The notes under the pieces were generated by a model that saw only the letters and a program-made list of their open reading frames with translations, was not told where the DNA came from and searched no databases. From Aggregicoccus sp. 17bor-14 (GTDB lineage Bacteria; Myxococcota; Myxococcia; Myxococcales; Myxococcaceae): DNA of 64,000 bases. Both the position numbers and the translations under genes were made by a program. Shown one piece after another: positions 8,363 to 15,818 of this stretch (positions within the stretch are counted from its first letter, which is position 1; each line of letters starts with the position of its first letter). Location: NCBI RefSeq assembly GCF_009659535.1, contig NZ_VJZZ01000016.1, positions 62,001 to 126,000 on the forward strand. The letters run 5' to 3'.

Positions 8363-9028
8363 ATGGGTACTGCCGCCGTCCCTGCTCCCGTTGCTGCTCC
8401 CGTCAAACCCCTGCTGCGCGGCGTGAGCCACCAGGCGGCCGCGTCGGTGGCGCTCGGCGCGGGCGCGGTGCTGGTCGCGCTCGCCCCCACGGCGCCCGCG
8501 CGGGCGGCAGCGCTCGTGTACGCGCTGAGCCTCGTGGCGATGTTCGCGGTGAGCGCGCTCTACCACCGCCCGACATGGAGCCCTCGCGCGAGGGCCCGGA
8601 TGCGGCGGCTGGACCACGCCACCATCTTCGTGCTCATCGCGGGCACCTTCACCCCCTTCGCGGTGCTGGGCCTCGGCGGCAGCGCGGCCACCACGCTGCT
8701 CGCGGTGGCGTGGGGCGGCGCGCTGCTCGGCCTGCTGCAGTCGCTGTTCTGGGTGCACGCGCCCAAGCCCGTCTCGGCGCTGCTCTACCTCGCGCTGGGC
8801 TGGGCCATCTCGCCCTACTTCGGCGCGCTGCGTGCGGCGGTGGGCACGCGCGCGCTCGGGCTGCTGCTCGCGGGTGGGGTGGCCTACAGCGTGGGCGCGC
8901 TCGTGTACGCGCTGCGCCGACCCAACCCCTTCCCGCGCGTCTTCGGCTACCACGAGGTGTTCCACGCGCTCGTCATCGTGGCGAGCGTGTGCCACTTCGC
9001 CGCGGTGCTCGGCCTGGTGGTGCGCTAG
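8363..9028 (+). CDS. trhA: TrhA/haemolysin III family (PAQR) membrane protein
   Basis: A 221-residue seven-helix membrane protein of the bacterial haemolysin-III branch of the PAQR superfamily. The family zinc-site motifs are visible: SALYHR near residue 72, RRLDHATIF near residue 89, and the C-terminal YHEVFHALV. Homologues affect membrane-energy or lipid homeostasis; the name haemolysin is historical. It ends overlapping the stop of the convergent SLC13 carrier gene by 4 bp. Confidence 0.9.
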   Translation: MGTAAVPAPVAAPVKPLLRGVSHQAAASVALGAGAVLVALAPTAPARAAALVYALSLVAMFAVSALYHRPTWSPRARARMRRLDHATIFVLIAGTFTPFAVLGLGGSAATTLLAVAWGGALLGLLQSLFWVHAPKPVSALLYLALGWAISPYFGALRAAVGTRALGLLLAGGVAYSVGALVYALRRPNPFPRVFGYHEVFHALVIVASVCHFAAVLGLVVR

Positions 9029-10344
9029 CCCAGCCCCAGCAGCCGCAGCACCGCGGGGCCGCTCAGCGCCACCACGACGATGCCCAGGAGCATCAGCGGC
9101 AGGCCCAGCCCCGCGAGGTCTCCCGCGCTCACGCCGCCCTCGCCGCTCACCATCGCGTTGGGCGGCGTGCTGATGGCGAAGGGCATGCCCAGCGAGGCAC
9201 CGATCGCCACGAGCACGGGCGCCACCGGGCTCGGGTCCAGCGCGGCCGCGAGCGGCAGCAGCAGCGCGGCGGTGCCGGTGTTGCTCATCAGCGCCGCCAT
9301 CAGCGCGCTGGTGCCCACCAGGGTGAGGCGCACCAGGGGCAGGGGCAGGTGCGCGGCGTCCAGGCGCGCGAGCGGCCCGGACACCAGCCCCGCGCTCTCC
9401 ACCACGTGCCCGAGCAGGATGCCGCCCGCGATGAGCAGCAGCGTGGCGCCGTCCACGCGCGCGAGGTCCTCGCGCGCGAGCAGCCCCAGCCCGAAGAGGG
9501 CCGCCACCGCGCCCAGCGCCACCACGGCGGAGGGCACGCGGTGCAGCGGCTCGCTCAGCCACAGCGCGACGCAGAGAAAGAACAGCGCCATCACCCGGTA
9601 GGCCCGCGGGCTCAGCGGCGCCGCGGGGCCGGAGGGGAGCGGCACCTGCCCGCGCACCCGGTAGCGCAGCGCGAGCAGCAGCAGGCCCGCGGCGAGCAGC
9701 CCCAGCGTGAGCGGCAGGGCGAACGCCATCCACCCCACGAAGGTGACGCTCCTGCGCCCCTCGAGCGCCGCGATGGCCAGCCCGTTGGGCCCCGTGCCGA
9801 TGGGGGTGGCCATGCCGCCCACGTTCGCCCCCAGCGCCACCGAGAGCAGCATCGCGCGGCGGAAGGGGTCGCGCGGGGCGCTGCCCGAGAGCAGGGGGCG
9901 CAGCGCGGCGATCATCATCGCCGCGGCGGCGATGTTGGACATCCACATGGAGAGCACCGCCGTGACCCCCGCCCCCAGCGCGAGCAGCGCCGCGCGCCGG
10001 CCGCGGGCGAGGCGCACCACCCGCTGCGCGAGGAAGGCGTCGATGCCGTGGCGGCTCGCCGCGACGCTGAGCGCGAAGCCGCCGAAGAAGAGCGCGAGCA
10101 CCGGGTCCGCCGCCTCGCGCAGCAGCGCGGGCAGCCGGTACTCCGGGCCGTAGCCCCCGAGCAGCAGCGGCGTCGCCACCAGCAGCAGCAGCGTGGGCAC
10201 GAAGGCGGGCACGCTCTCGCTGAGCCACAGCAGCAGCACGCACCCCACCACCAGCGCCGCTCGCGCCTGCTCGGGGTCGGCGAGGCCCCCCAGCGCCGCC
10301 AGGCCGATGACCAGCAGCCCGCCCAGCGTCAGCGCGCGCCGCAT
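9025..10344 (-). CDS. SLC13/DASS family sodium:anion symporter
   Basis: A 439-residue polytopic carrier of the SLC13 (divalent anion:sodium symporter) family, with about 11-12 helices. Paired signature regions are visible: MWMSNIAAAAMM with TPIGTGPNG in the first half, and LMSNTGTAALLLPLA with FAISTPPNAM in the second, which build the two sodium/substrate sites. Homologues take up di- or tricarboxylates or sulfate; substrate cannot be read from sequence. It is the last gene of a three-gene operon with two universal stress proteins, only 2 bp after the preceding stop. Confidence 0.88.
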   Translation of the reverse strand: MRRALTLGGLLVIGLAALGGLADPEQARAALVVGCVLLLWLSESVPAFVPTLLLLVATPLLLGGYGPEYRLPALLREAADPVLALFFGGFALSVAASRHGIDAFLAQRVVRLARGRRAALLALGAGVTAVLSMWMSNIAAAAMMIAALRPLLSGSAPRDPFRRAMLLSVALGANVGGMATPIGTGPNGLAIAALEGRRSVTFVGWMAFALPLTLGLLAAGLLLLALRYRVRGQVPLPSGPAAPLSPRAYRVMALFFLCVALWLSEPLHRVPSAVVALGAVAALFGLGLLAREDLARVDGATLLLIAGGILLGHVVESAGLVSGPLARLDAAHLPLPLVRLTLVGTSALMAALMSNTGTAALLLPLAAALDPSPVAPVLVAIGASLGMPFAISTPPNAMVSGEGGVSAGDLAGLGLPLMLLGIVVVALSGPAVLRLLGLG

Positions 10345-10346
10345 CG

Positions 10347-11633
10347 CTAGCGCGCCGCGGTGCGCAGCACGAGCACGGGCCTGCGGCTGAGGGCGAGCAC
10401 CTCCTGCGCCACCGAGCCGAGCACGGCGCGCGCGAGCGTGCCCCGCCCGCGCGAGCCGAGGCAGACGAGGTCTGCGTCCAGCCGCTCCGCCGCCTGGGTG
10501 AGCGCGAGCGCCGGGTCGTCTCCCCACAAGACTTCGACGAGCACCTCGCGCCCGTGCAGCCCCCAGGGCACGCGCTGGCGCAGCAGCCGCTCCGTGGCGC
10601 GGCGCTCGTCCACCGAGGGCTGCGCCCTCAGCACCGTCACCAGGTGCACCTGCGAGCCGGGCGGCGCGAGCGCCAGCGCGAGGGGCAGCGCCGCGTCGCC
10701 GGACTCGGTGAGGTCCGTGGCCACCAGCAGCCGCCGCACGGTGGGCAGGGGCAGCTCGCCGTGGGAGGCCGAGGCGCGCACCGGCACCGCCGCCACGGCC
10801 ATGGGCGCGAGCCGCAGCGCGTGGTGCCCCACGCTCCAGAGCTTGCTCAAGGCCTTGTGCGGGTGGTGGCCCACGACGAGCAGGTCCGCCTGCTCCTCGC
10901 GCGCGAGCGCCACCACGTCGTCCGCCACGCGCCCCAGCCCCGCGCGCAGCCGCAGCGGCACGGGCCCGCCGTCCGGGCGCGGGCCGGCGAGCGCGCCCAG
11001 CTCGCGCTCGAGCGCCCGCTGCAGCTCCGGGGTCACCTCGTCGAAGGTGCGCGGCTGCGGGAGCCCGAGCCGGCGGGCCTCGTCGTGCGCGTGGAAGACG
11101 TGGCCCGCCACCACCTCCAGGGGCCCTGCCTCCTGCAGCTCGGCGAGCCACGCGCGCGCTGCCTGCGTGCCGCGCGAGCGGTCCACCCCCAGCAGCACCC
11201 GCAGCGGCCGGCTCGCGGAGAGCCAGGCCTCGAAGGGCGCGGGGTCCTCCACCCGCAGCAGGGGCAGCGCCGTGGCCTGCGCGATGCGGTCCAGGCTCCC
11301 GCCCACGCCCTCGAAGGGGGCCCGGCGCGCGGCCGCCCCCACCACCACCAGGCGCGCCGTGCGCTGCGCAGCGAAGGGCGCGAGCACCTGCTCGGGCGCG
11401 CCCTCCAGCAGCGCGGTGTGCACGTCCGCGTGCAGGTGGCGCAGGCGCGTGGCCTCCTCGCGCAGCAGGGCCTGCAGCCCCTCGCGCACGGGCTCGGCGG
11501 CGGCCGCGAGCGCCTCGGGGCTCGCGCAGTGCACGAGCCACAGCGCGAGGCGGCGGCGCGCGGCGAGCAGCGCCGCCACGGTGGCCGCCCCGGAGGCGCC
11601 GCGGGAGAAGTCGGTTGCGCACAGGATGCTCAC
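10347..11633 (-). CDS. Universal stress protein with three tandem Usp domains
   Basis: A 428-residue protein made of three UspA-fold units, about 1-140, 141-290 and 300-428. Single or double domains are usual; three is less common. Only the third unit keeps the ATP-binding pattern G-x2-G-x9-G(S/T) (GSRGRGTLARAVLGS). The first two are degenerate there (GAAARRA and GHHPHKA), so nucleotide binding is probably confined to the C-terminal unit and the others may be structural. It lies 15 bp after a single-domain Usp gene and directly before the SLC13 gene. Confidence 0.88.
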   Translation of the reverse strand: MSILCATDFSRGASGAATVAALLAARRRLALWLVHCASPEALAAAAEPVREGLQALLREEATRLRHLHADVHTALLEGAPEQVLAPFAAQRTARLVVVGAAARRAPFEGVGGSLDRIAQATALPLLRVEDPAPFEAWLSASRPLRVLLGVDRSRGTQAARAWLAELQEAGPLEVVAGHVFHAHDEARRLGLPQPRTFDEVTPELQRALERELGALAGPRPDGGPVPLRLRAGLGRVADDVVALAREEQADLLVVGHHPHKALSKLWSVGHHALRLAPMAVAAVPVRASASHGELPLPTVRRLLVATDLTESGDAALPLALALAPPGSQVHLVTVLRAQPSVDERRATERLLRQRVPWGLHGREVLVEVLWGDDPALALTQAAERLDADLVCLGSRGRGTLARAVLGSVAQEVLALSRRPVLVLRTAAR

Positions 11634-11648
11634 GGCGCCGTGCCTCTC

Positions 11649-12089
11649 TCAGTGCACCACCAGCACCGGGCGCTTGCTCAGGCGCACGAGCCGGTCCGAC
11701 GTGCTGCCCAGCAGCATCCGCCGCAGTGCTCCCTTGCCGTTGCTGCCCACCGCCACCAGGTCGAAGCCGCCGCGCTCGGCGGACTCCGCCAGCTCGAGCG
11801 GCGGGTTGCCGGTGAGCAGCAGCGTCTCCACCGCCAGGCCCTTGCCGCGCAGCCGCTCGGCGGCCGCGGACGTGACCGCCTCGGCCACGCGCCGCTCCTG
11901 CTGCGCCACCGCGGCGGTGACCTCCGGGTCCACCAGCGCCGCGGGGTAGGCGTCCAGCGGGTAGGCGAGCGGGTTGATGACGTGCGCCACCGTCACCTGC
12001 GCCTTCACCGGCCCGGCGAGCTCCGCCGCCAGCTCCACGGCCCGGTCCGAGGGCTCGGAGCCATCCACCCCTACGAGGATCCGCTTCAT
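11649..12089 (-). CDS. Universal stress protein, single Usp domain
   Basis: A 146-residue UspA-fold protein beginning MKRILVGVDGSE, with the full ATP-binding pattern GSNGKGALRRMLLGS and the closing strand RPVLVVH. Start 12089 is set by an AAGGAGG ribosome site 8 bases upstream. It heads the operon with the triple-Usp protein and the SLC13 carrier. A sigma-54-like promoter at 12123-12138 and a palindrome pair at 12171-12215 lie directly upstream, which suggests control by the low-oxygen regulon described in this window. Confidence 0.93.
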   Translation of the reverse strand: MKRILVGVDGSEPSDRAVELAAELAGPVKAQVTVAHVINPLAYPLDAYPAALVDPEVTAAVAQQERRVAEAVTSAAAERLRGKGLAVETLLLTGNPPLELAESAERGGFDLVAVGSNGKGALRRMLLGSTSDRLVRLSKRPVLVVH

Positions 12090-12122
12090 GTGCCGCCTCC
12101 TTGCGCGTCCTCCCCCGCCCAT

Positions 12123-12138
12123 TGCATGCCGCGGGCCG
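12123..12138 (-). promoter_or_regulatory. Sigma-54-type promoter of the usp-usp-SLC13 operon
   Basis: Minus-strand CGGCCCGCGGCATGCA fits the GG-N10-GC spacing of -24/-12 promoters. It lies 32 bp from the upstream palindrome pair; predicted transcription start near 12112, leaving room for the strong AAGGAGG site. Confidence 0.65.
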
Positions 12139-12170
12139 GGTGTGACCCGGGCGCAGGTACACCCGGTCGC

Positions 12171-12215
12171 GCGCAGGATGTGCGCAGGCCGTGCCCTGCT
12201 GCGCAGCGCTTTCGC
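12171..12215. promoter_or_regulatory. Paired palindromic activator sites (usp operon)
   Basis: GCGCAGGATGTGCGC at 12171-12185 and GCGCAGCGCTTTCGC at 12201-12215, starts 30 bp apart, match the GCGCAR-N3-YTGCGC family found at nine other control regions in this window. Confidence 0.7.
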
Positions 12216-12222
12216 GGCGGCC

Positions 12223-12621
12223 CTAGCGCGGCGCGGCGGGCGTGGTCGCGGTCTCGGGCGGGCCCTTCTGCAGCTGCACGTCGCCGGTGCGCGGGTCCAC
12301 GCGCAGGTCCAGCTGGGGCGCGCCCTGGTGCGCCGCGTAGCTCAGCCACCAGGCACCCTCGCGCATCTTCGCCATCACCAGCTCCACCTGGTAGCCGCGC
12401 GTCGCGAGGTACGCCCCGCCCAGGCGCACCGCCGTGTCGTAGCCCATGTTCAGTTCGGTGGAGGAGGCAGGCGGTGGAGGCGTCGGGGAGACGGGGCGCA
12501 CGTCCTCGCCCTGGCTCGCGCAGCCGGCGGCGAGCAGTGCGGCGAGCAGGGTGGGGCGGGACAGCGCGGCGGGCGCTCCGGGAAAGGGGGCCCTGCACTT
12601 CGACGGCGGCGGGTACACCAT
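12223..12621 (-). CDS. Putative small lipoprotein of unknown function
   Basis: A 132-residue protein with a hydrophobic segment ending in a lipobox (LLAAGC, cysteine about residue 34), then a proline-rich linker and a compact domain with the sequence MGYDTAVRLGGAYLATRGY. I do not recognise the family. The N-terminal stretch before the hydrophobic core is longer than usual, so the true start may be further in. It is separated from the downstream usp operon by that operon's control region and is divergent from the phosphofructokinase gene. Confidence 0.6.
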   Translation of the reverse strand: MVYPPPSKCRAPFPGAPAALSRPTLLAALLAAGCASQGEDVRPVSPTPPPPASSTELNMGYDTAVRLGGAYLATRGYQVELVMAKMREGAWWLSYAAHQGAPQLDLRVDPRTGDVQLQKGPPETATTPAAPR

Positions 12622-12755
12622 GAGCCTGCTCCCCCACCCACCGGGCGCCCCGTGCTCGAGGACGAGGTGGCGCGCGCGCGGCGCTCGCGCAGGCGGGTGG
12701 TCAGGCTAAGAGTGCGCACTCACCTCTTTGGGAGCCATACGCCAGGAGTCATGCG

Positions 12756-14054
12756 GTGCTGACACAGGCAGAGCTGGACGTGACCACGCTGGGGGAGCGC
12801 ACGCTGCCCTCGCCCCTGCACCTCGCCTCGAGCCATCCGGGCTACCCGTACGTCCCCGACGGCGCCCGCGTGCGCCTGCGGGTGGAGCTGCCCGAGGGGC
12901 CCGAGGCGGCGCTCAGCCTGGAGCGCGCGGGGCCTCGCGAGCGCCTCTTCTTCCGCCCCGCCTCCACGCGCGCGGCCCTGCTCACCACCGGCGGCCTGTG
13001 CCCCGGGCTCAACAACGTGGTGCGCTCCGCGGTGCTGGAGCTCCACTACCGCTACGGCGTGCGCGACATCCTCGGGGTGCGCTTCGGCTTCGAGGGGCTC
13101 AACCCCGAGGTGGGCCTGCCGCTCCTCCCGCTCGGCCCCCACGAGGTGACGGACATCCACCGCATGGGCGGCAGCTTCCTCGGCGTCTCGCGCGGACGGC
13201 AGGACGTCGGCGTGATGGCGGACACGCTGGAGCGCGCGCGCATCGACCTGCTGCTCGTCATCGGCGGGGACGGAACGCTCAAGGGCGCGCACGCGCTCGC
13301 GGCCGAGCTGCAGCGGCGCCGGGCGCGCATCGCCGTGGTCGGGGTGCCCAAGACCATCGACGCGGACGTGGGCTTCGTGGACAAGACCTTCGGCTTCGAG
13401 ACCGCCGTGGAGCACGCGCGCATGGCGGTGGACGCGGTGCACGCCGAGGCCACCGGTGCGCGCAACGGCGTGGGGCTGGTGAAGCTGATGGGGCGCGACT
13501 CGGGCTTCGTCGCCGCCACCACGACGCTCGCCGCGGAGGACGTGAACTTCTGCCTCGTGCCCGAGGTGCCCTTCACCCTGGAGGGCGAGGGGGGCCTGCT
13601 CGCCGCGCTCGAGCGCCGCCTGCGCGCGCGCGGCCACGCCGTGGTGGTGGTGGCCGAGGGCTGCGGCGCGAGCCTCGCCGGCGCGGGCGCCGAGCGCGAT
13701 GCCTCGGGCAACCTGCGCTACGCCTCGGCGGACGCGGACATCGGGCCCTACCTGCGCGACGCCATCCGCGCGCACCTGGAGCGGGTGGGGCTCCCCTCCA
13801 CGGTGAAGTACATCGACCCGAGCTACATGATCCGCTCGGTGCGCGCGAGTGCCGCGGACGCCGTGTACGCGAGCGCGCTCGCCCGCCACGCCGTGCACGC
13901 GGCCATGGCCGGCTACACCGACCTGCTCATCGGCCGCATGCACCGCGTCTTCACCCACGTGCCGCTCGCGCTCGCCACCCGCGAGCGCAAGCGCATCGAC
14001 CCGAACGGCGAGCTGTGGCACGCCGTGCTCGAGGCAACCGGCCAGCCGGCCTGA
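12756..14054 (+). CDS. 6-phosphofructokinase, ATP-dependent type
   Basis: A 432-residue phosphofructokinase of the longer PfkA superfamily branch also found in protists and plants; phosphorylates fructose 6-phosphate in glycolysis. The nucleotide motif reads GGDGTLKGA (G rather than the D typical of PPi-dependent enzymes), followed by the catalytic loop PKTIDAD, where PKTIDND is commoner, and GGSFLGVSRG and MGRDSGF. Start GTG 12756 is supported by AGGAG eight bases upstream. The sequence AGGCTAAGAGTGCGC near 12705 recurs before the gene at 50953 and may be a housekeeping promoter element. Confidence 0.9.
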   Translation: MLTQAELDVTTLGERTLPSPLHLASSHPGYPYVPDGARVRLRVELPEGPEAALSLERAGPRERLFFRPASTRAALLTTGGLCPGLNNVVRSAVLELHYRYGVRDILGVRFGFEGLNPEVGLPLLPLGPHEVTDIHRMGGSFLGVSRGRQDVGVMADTLERARIDLLLVIGGDGTLKGAHALAAELQRRRARIAVVGVPKTIDADVGFVDKTFGFETAVEHARMAVDAVHAEATGARNGVGLVKLMGRDSGFVAATTTLAAEDVNFCLVPEVPFTLEGEGGLLAALERRLRARGHAVVVVAEGCGASLAGAGAERDASGNLRYASADADIGPYLRDAIRAHLERVGLPSTVKYIDPSYMIRSVRASAADAVYASALARHAVHAAMAGYTDLLIGRMHRVFTHVPLALATRERKRIDPNGELWHAVLEATGQPA

Positions 14055-14135
14055 CGCCCGGCCCCCGGCCCCCGCGCGCCGCATCGCCTGAAAGGGCGGG
14101 TTGGAGCCTCCCGCGCCGTGCGCAGCTTGCACGGC

Positions 14136-14660
14136 GTGATTGCCCCACGCATCCGAGCGCACCTCGAGCGGGCGCGCGTGCCCTTCCAGACCCACCGCCA
14201 CCCGCGCGCCGTGGGGGCGCAGCAGGTGGCGTCCGCGCTGCACGTGACCGGCTACCAGGTGGCCAAGGGGGTGCTCGTCCAGGTGGACGGGAGGCCATGG
14301 ATCGCCGCGCTGCGCGCGCCCGAGCGCGTGGATCCGGAGCGGCTCGCCCGGCTGCTCTCGGCGCGCAGCGTGCGCCTCCTGGAGGAGCGCGAGTTCGCCC
14401 CCCTCTTCCCCGACTGCGAGCCCGGCGCCGAGCCGCTGCTCGGCTCGCTCTACGGGCTGCGCCTCGCGCTCGACGCGGAGCTGCTGCGCGGCCCGCACCT
14501 GCTCTTCCACGCGGGCAGCCACGACGAGGTGGTGGAGCTGCGCGTCGAGGACCTGGTGGCGCTCGAGCACCCCCACGTGGGGCGCTTCGGCCGCGAGCCG
14601 CTCGACGCGGTTCCGCGCAGCACGCCGTACGAGGAGAGCGCGGGGGCGACCGGCGGCTGA
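14136..14660 (+). CDS. YbaK/aminoacyl-tRNA deacylase family protein
   Basis: A 174-residue protein of the YbaK/ProX family, which hydrolyses mischarged aminoacyl-tRNAs. It shows the family N-terminus IRAHLERARVPFQTHRHP, the conserved GYQVAKGVLVQVDGRPWIA strand with the catalytic lysine, and a C-terminal GSHDEVVELRVED. The GTG at 14136 is preferred over one at 14118 because it gives the usual family length. It follows phosphofructokinase by 81 bp. A short inverted repeat (CCGTGC ... GCACGG) covers the start region. Confidence 0.85.
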   Translation: MIAPRIRAHLERARVPFQTHRHPRAVGAQQVASALHVTGYQVAKGVLVQVDGRPWIAALRAPERVDPERLARLLSARSVRLLEEREFAPLFPDCEPGAEPLLGSLYGLRLALDAELLRGPHLLFHAGSHDEVVELRVEDLVALEHPHVGRFGREPLDAVPRSTPYEESAGATGG

Positions 14661-14681
14661 GCCTGAAGAAGGAGGCAGACC

Positions 14682-15137
14682 ATGGAACGCAGTGGCGAGC
14701 GCAGCAGCAGCGGCAACGGAGGAGCAGGTCAGGCCTGGATGGAGCAGCTGCAGGCCTCGCTCGGCGCGCAGCGCGTGTTCGGCGCGCCGGTGGAGCGCGA
14801 GGGCACCCTCATCCTGCCCGTGGCCAGCGTGCGCGGCGGGGGCGGGGGCGGCTCGGGGCCTGCGGCCGGGGGACAGGCGAGCAGCCAGGGCGCGGGCGGC
14901 GGCTTCGGGCTCTCGGCGAAGCCCGCCGGGGTGTTCGTCGTGCGCGAGGGGCGCGTGTCGTGGCGCCCCGCGGTGGATGCGAACCGCGTGCTGCTCGGCG
15001 TGCAGCTGCTGCTGGCGATGGGCTTCTGGGTGGGCGTGGCGCGGTGGCGGCGCAACGAGCGGGCCTCGCTGCGGCGCACGCTGCAGCGGCGGCTGATGGT
15101 GCGGGCGCTGCGGCGGCGCCTCGCGCGCGAGCGCTGA
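14682..15137 (+). CDS. GerW/YtfJ-like protein
   Basis: A 151-residue protein with the layout of the GerW (YtfJ) family: VFGAPVEREGTLILPVA, a long glycine-rich loop, GFGLSAKPAGVFVV and RVSWRPAVD, followed here by one membrane helix (about residues 105-122) and a very arginine-rich C-terminus. The family was first described in Bacillus spore germination but occurs in many non-sporeformers with unknown role. Strong GAAGGAGG ribosome site 22 bp after the ybaK-like stop indicates an operon. It ends immediately next to the convergent flavodoxin gene. Confidence 0.78.
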   Translation: MERSGERSSSGNGGAGQAWMEQLQASLGAQRVFGAPVEREGTLILPVASVRGGGGGGSGPAAGGQASSQGAGGGFGLSAKPAGVFVVREGRVSWRPAVDANRVLLGVQLLLAMGFWVGVARWRRNERASLRRTLQRRLMVRALRRRLARER

Positions 15138-15671
15138 TCAGGGCGTGCGCAGCTCGGAGGCGCCGAGCCAGCCCTGGGGTGCCGCGCGCGGCAGGGACAC
15201 CGCGATGGAGGCGGCCCAGCGCTGGATGAAGGCGGGGTTTCTCCAGTCCCCCGCGTGCTGCCTCGCCATGGCGTGCGCGATGGGGCCCTTCGCGTCCGGC
15301 AGCAGCCGTCCGCCGAAGGTGACGTGCCCGCGCGCCCCGATGCGCGCGAGCAGCTTCTGCACGCCGGGCACCGCCGGGAGCTGCTCGCCGCGGGTCGCCG
15401 AGTCGTCGAGCGGGCCGCTGGAGAAGAGCCACACCGGCAGGGCGCGCAGCGCGGCCTCGTGCCGCAGGACGAAGCGGCGCGCGTCCCGGTGCCAGCGCCC
15501 CATGTACAGCGCTCCGCCCAGCACCACCGCGCCGTAGCCCTCGAGCGCGTCCACCTCGCTCGCCGCTCGCACGTCCACCGCGAAGCCGGCCAGGCGCAGC
15601 ACCTCCGCCACCATCTGCGCGATGCCCTCCGTGCCTCCGCGCTCCGAGCCGTACGCGACCAGTATCCGCAT
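15138..15671 (-). CDS. Flavodoxin-domain protein (HemG/menaquinone-dependent oxidase-like)
   Basis: A 177-residue flavodoxin-fold protein: N-terminal FMN phosphate loop VAYGSERGGTEGIAQ, a second loop LGGALYMGRWH, and a third SSGPLDD. Such proteins include HemG-type protoporphyrinogen oxidases that work without oxygen, which would suit this island, but a separate hemY is present at 55478, so the role may be different. A sigma-54-type promoter and a palindrome of the regulon lie upstream, pointing to low-oxygen control. Confidence 0.8.
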   Translation of the reverse strand: MRILVAYGSERGGTEGIAQMVAEVLRLAGFAVDVRAASEVDALEGYGAVVLGGALYMGRWHRDARRFVLRHEAALRALPVWLFSSGPLDDSATRGEQLPAVPGVQKLLARIGARGHVTFGGRLLPDAKGPIAHAMARQHAGDWRNPAFIQRWAASIAVSLPRAAPQGWLGASELRTP

Positions 15672-15699
15672 GACGTCCTCCATCCTTCCGCGCTCGCAC

Positions 15700-15715
15700 T
15701 GCATCGCGCGGACCA
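15700..15715 (-). promoter_or_regulatory. Sigma-54-type promoter of the flavodoxin gene
   Basis: Minus-strand TGGTCCGCGCGATGCA, with GG and GC ten bases apart; predicted start near 15689, 18 bp before the ATG. The palindrome is 30 bp further upstream, the standard distance in this set. Confidence 0.65.
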
Positions 15716-15745
15716 GCGCGCGCGGCCTCGCGGCCGGGGTCGCGT

Positions 15746-15760
15746 GCGCAGATCTTGCGC
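15746..15760. promoter_or_regulatory. Palindromic activator site (flavodoxin gene)
   Basis: GCGCAGATCTTGCGC, a near-consensus member of the family. Unlike most loci no clear second copy 30 bp away is visible. It could also serve the divergent glycosyltransferase gene, for which no good promoter was found. Confidence 0.65.
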
Positions 15761-15818
15761 GGCACCGCGCGCGCCCAGGCCCTACCTTGAGAGGACCCAC
15801 TGCCAGGGAGGTGTCCGC

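Noticed and set aside
14118-14135. GTGCGCAGCTTGCACGG near the ybaK start as another regulon palindrome
   Set aside because: The arms have different length and spacing from the 15-bp consensus, it lacks a partner site and it covers the translation start.
15763-15818. Sigma-54-type promoter for the glycosyltransferase (GGCAC ... GC at 15761)
   Set aside because: It abuts the palindrome directly and has no TT before the -12 GC; too weak to list.
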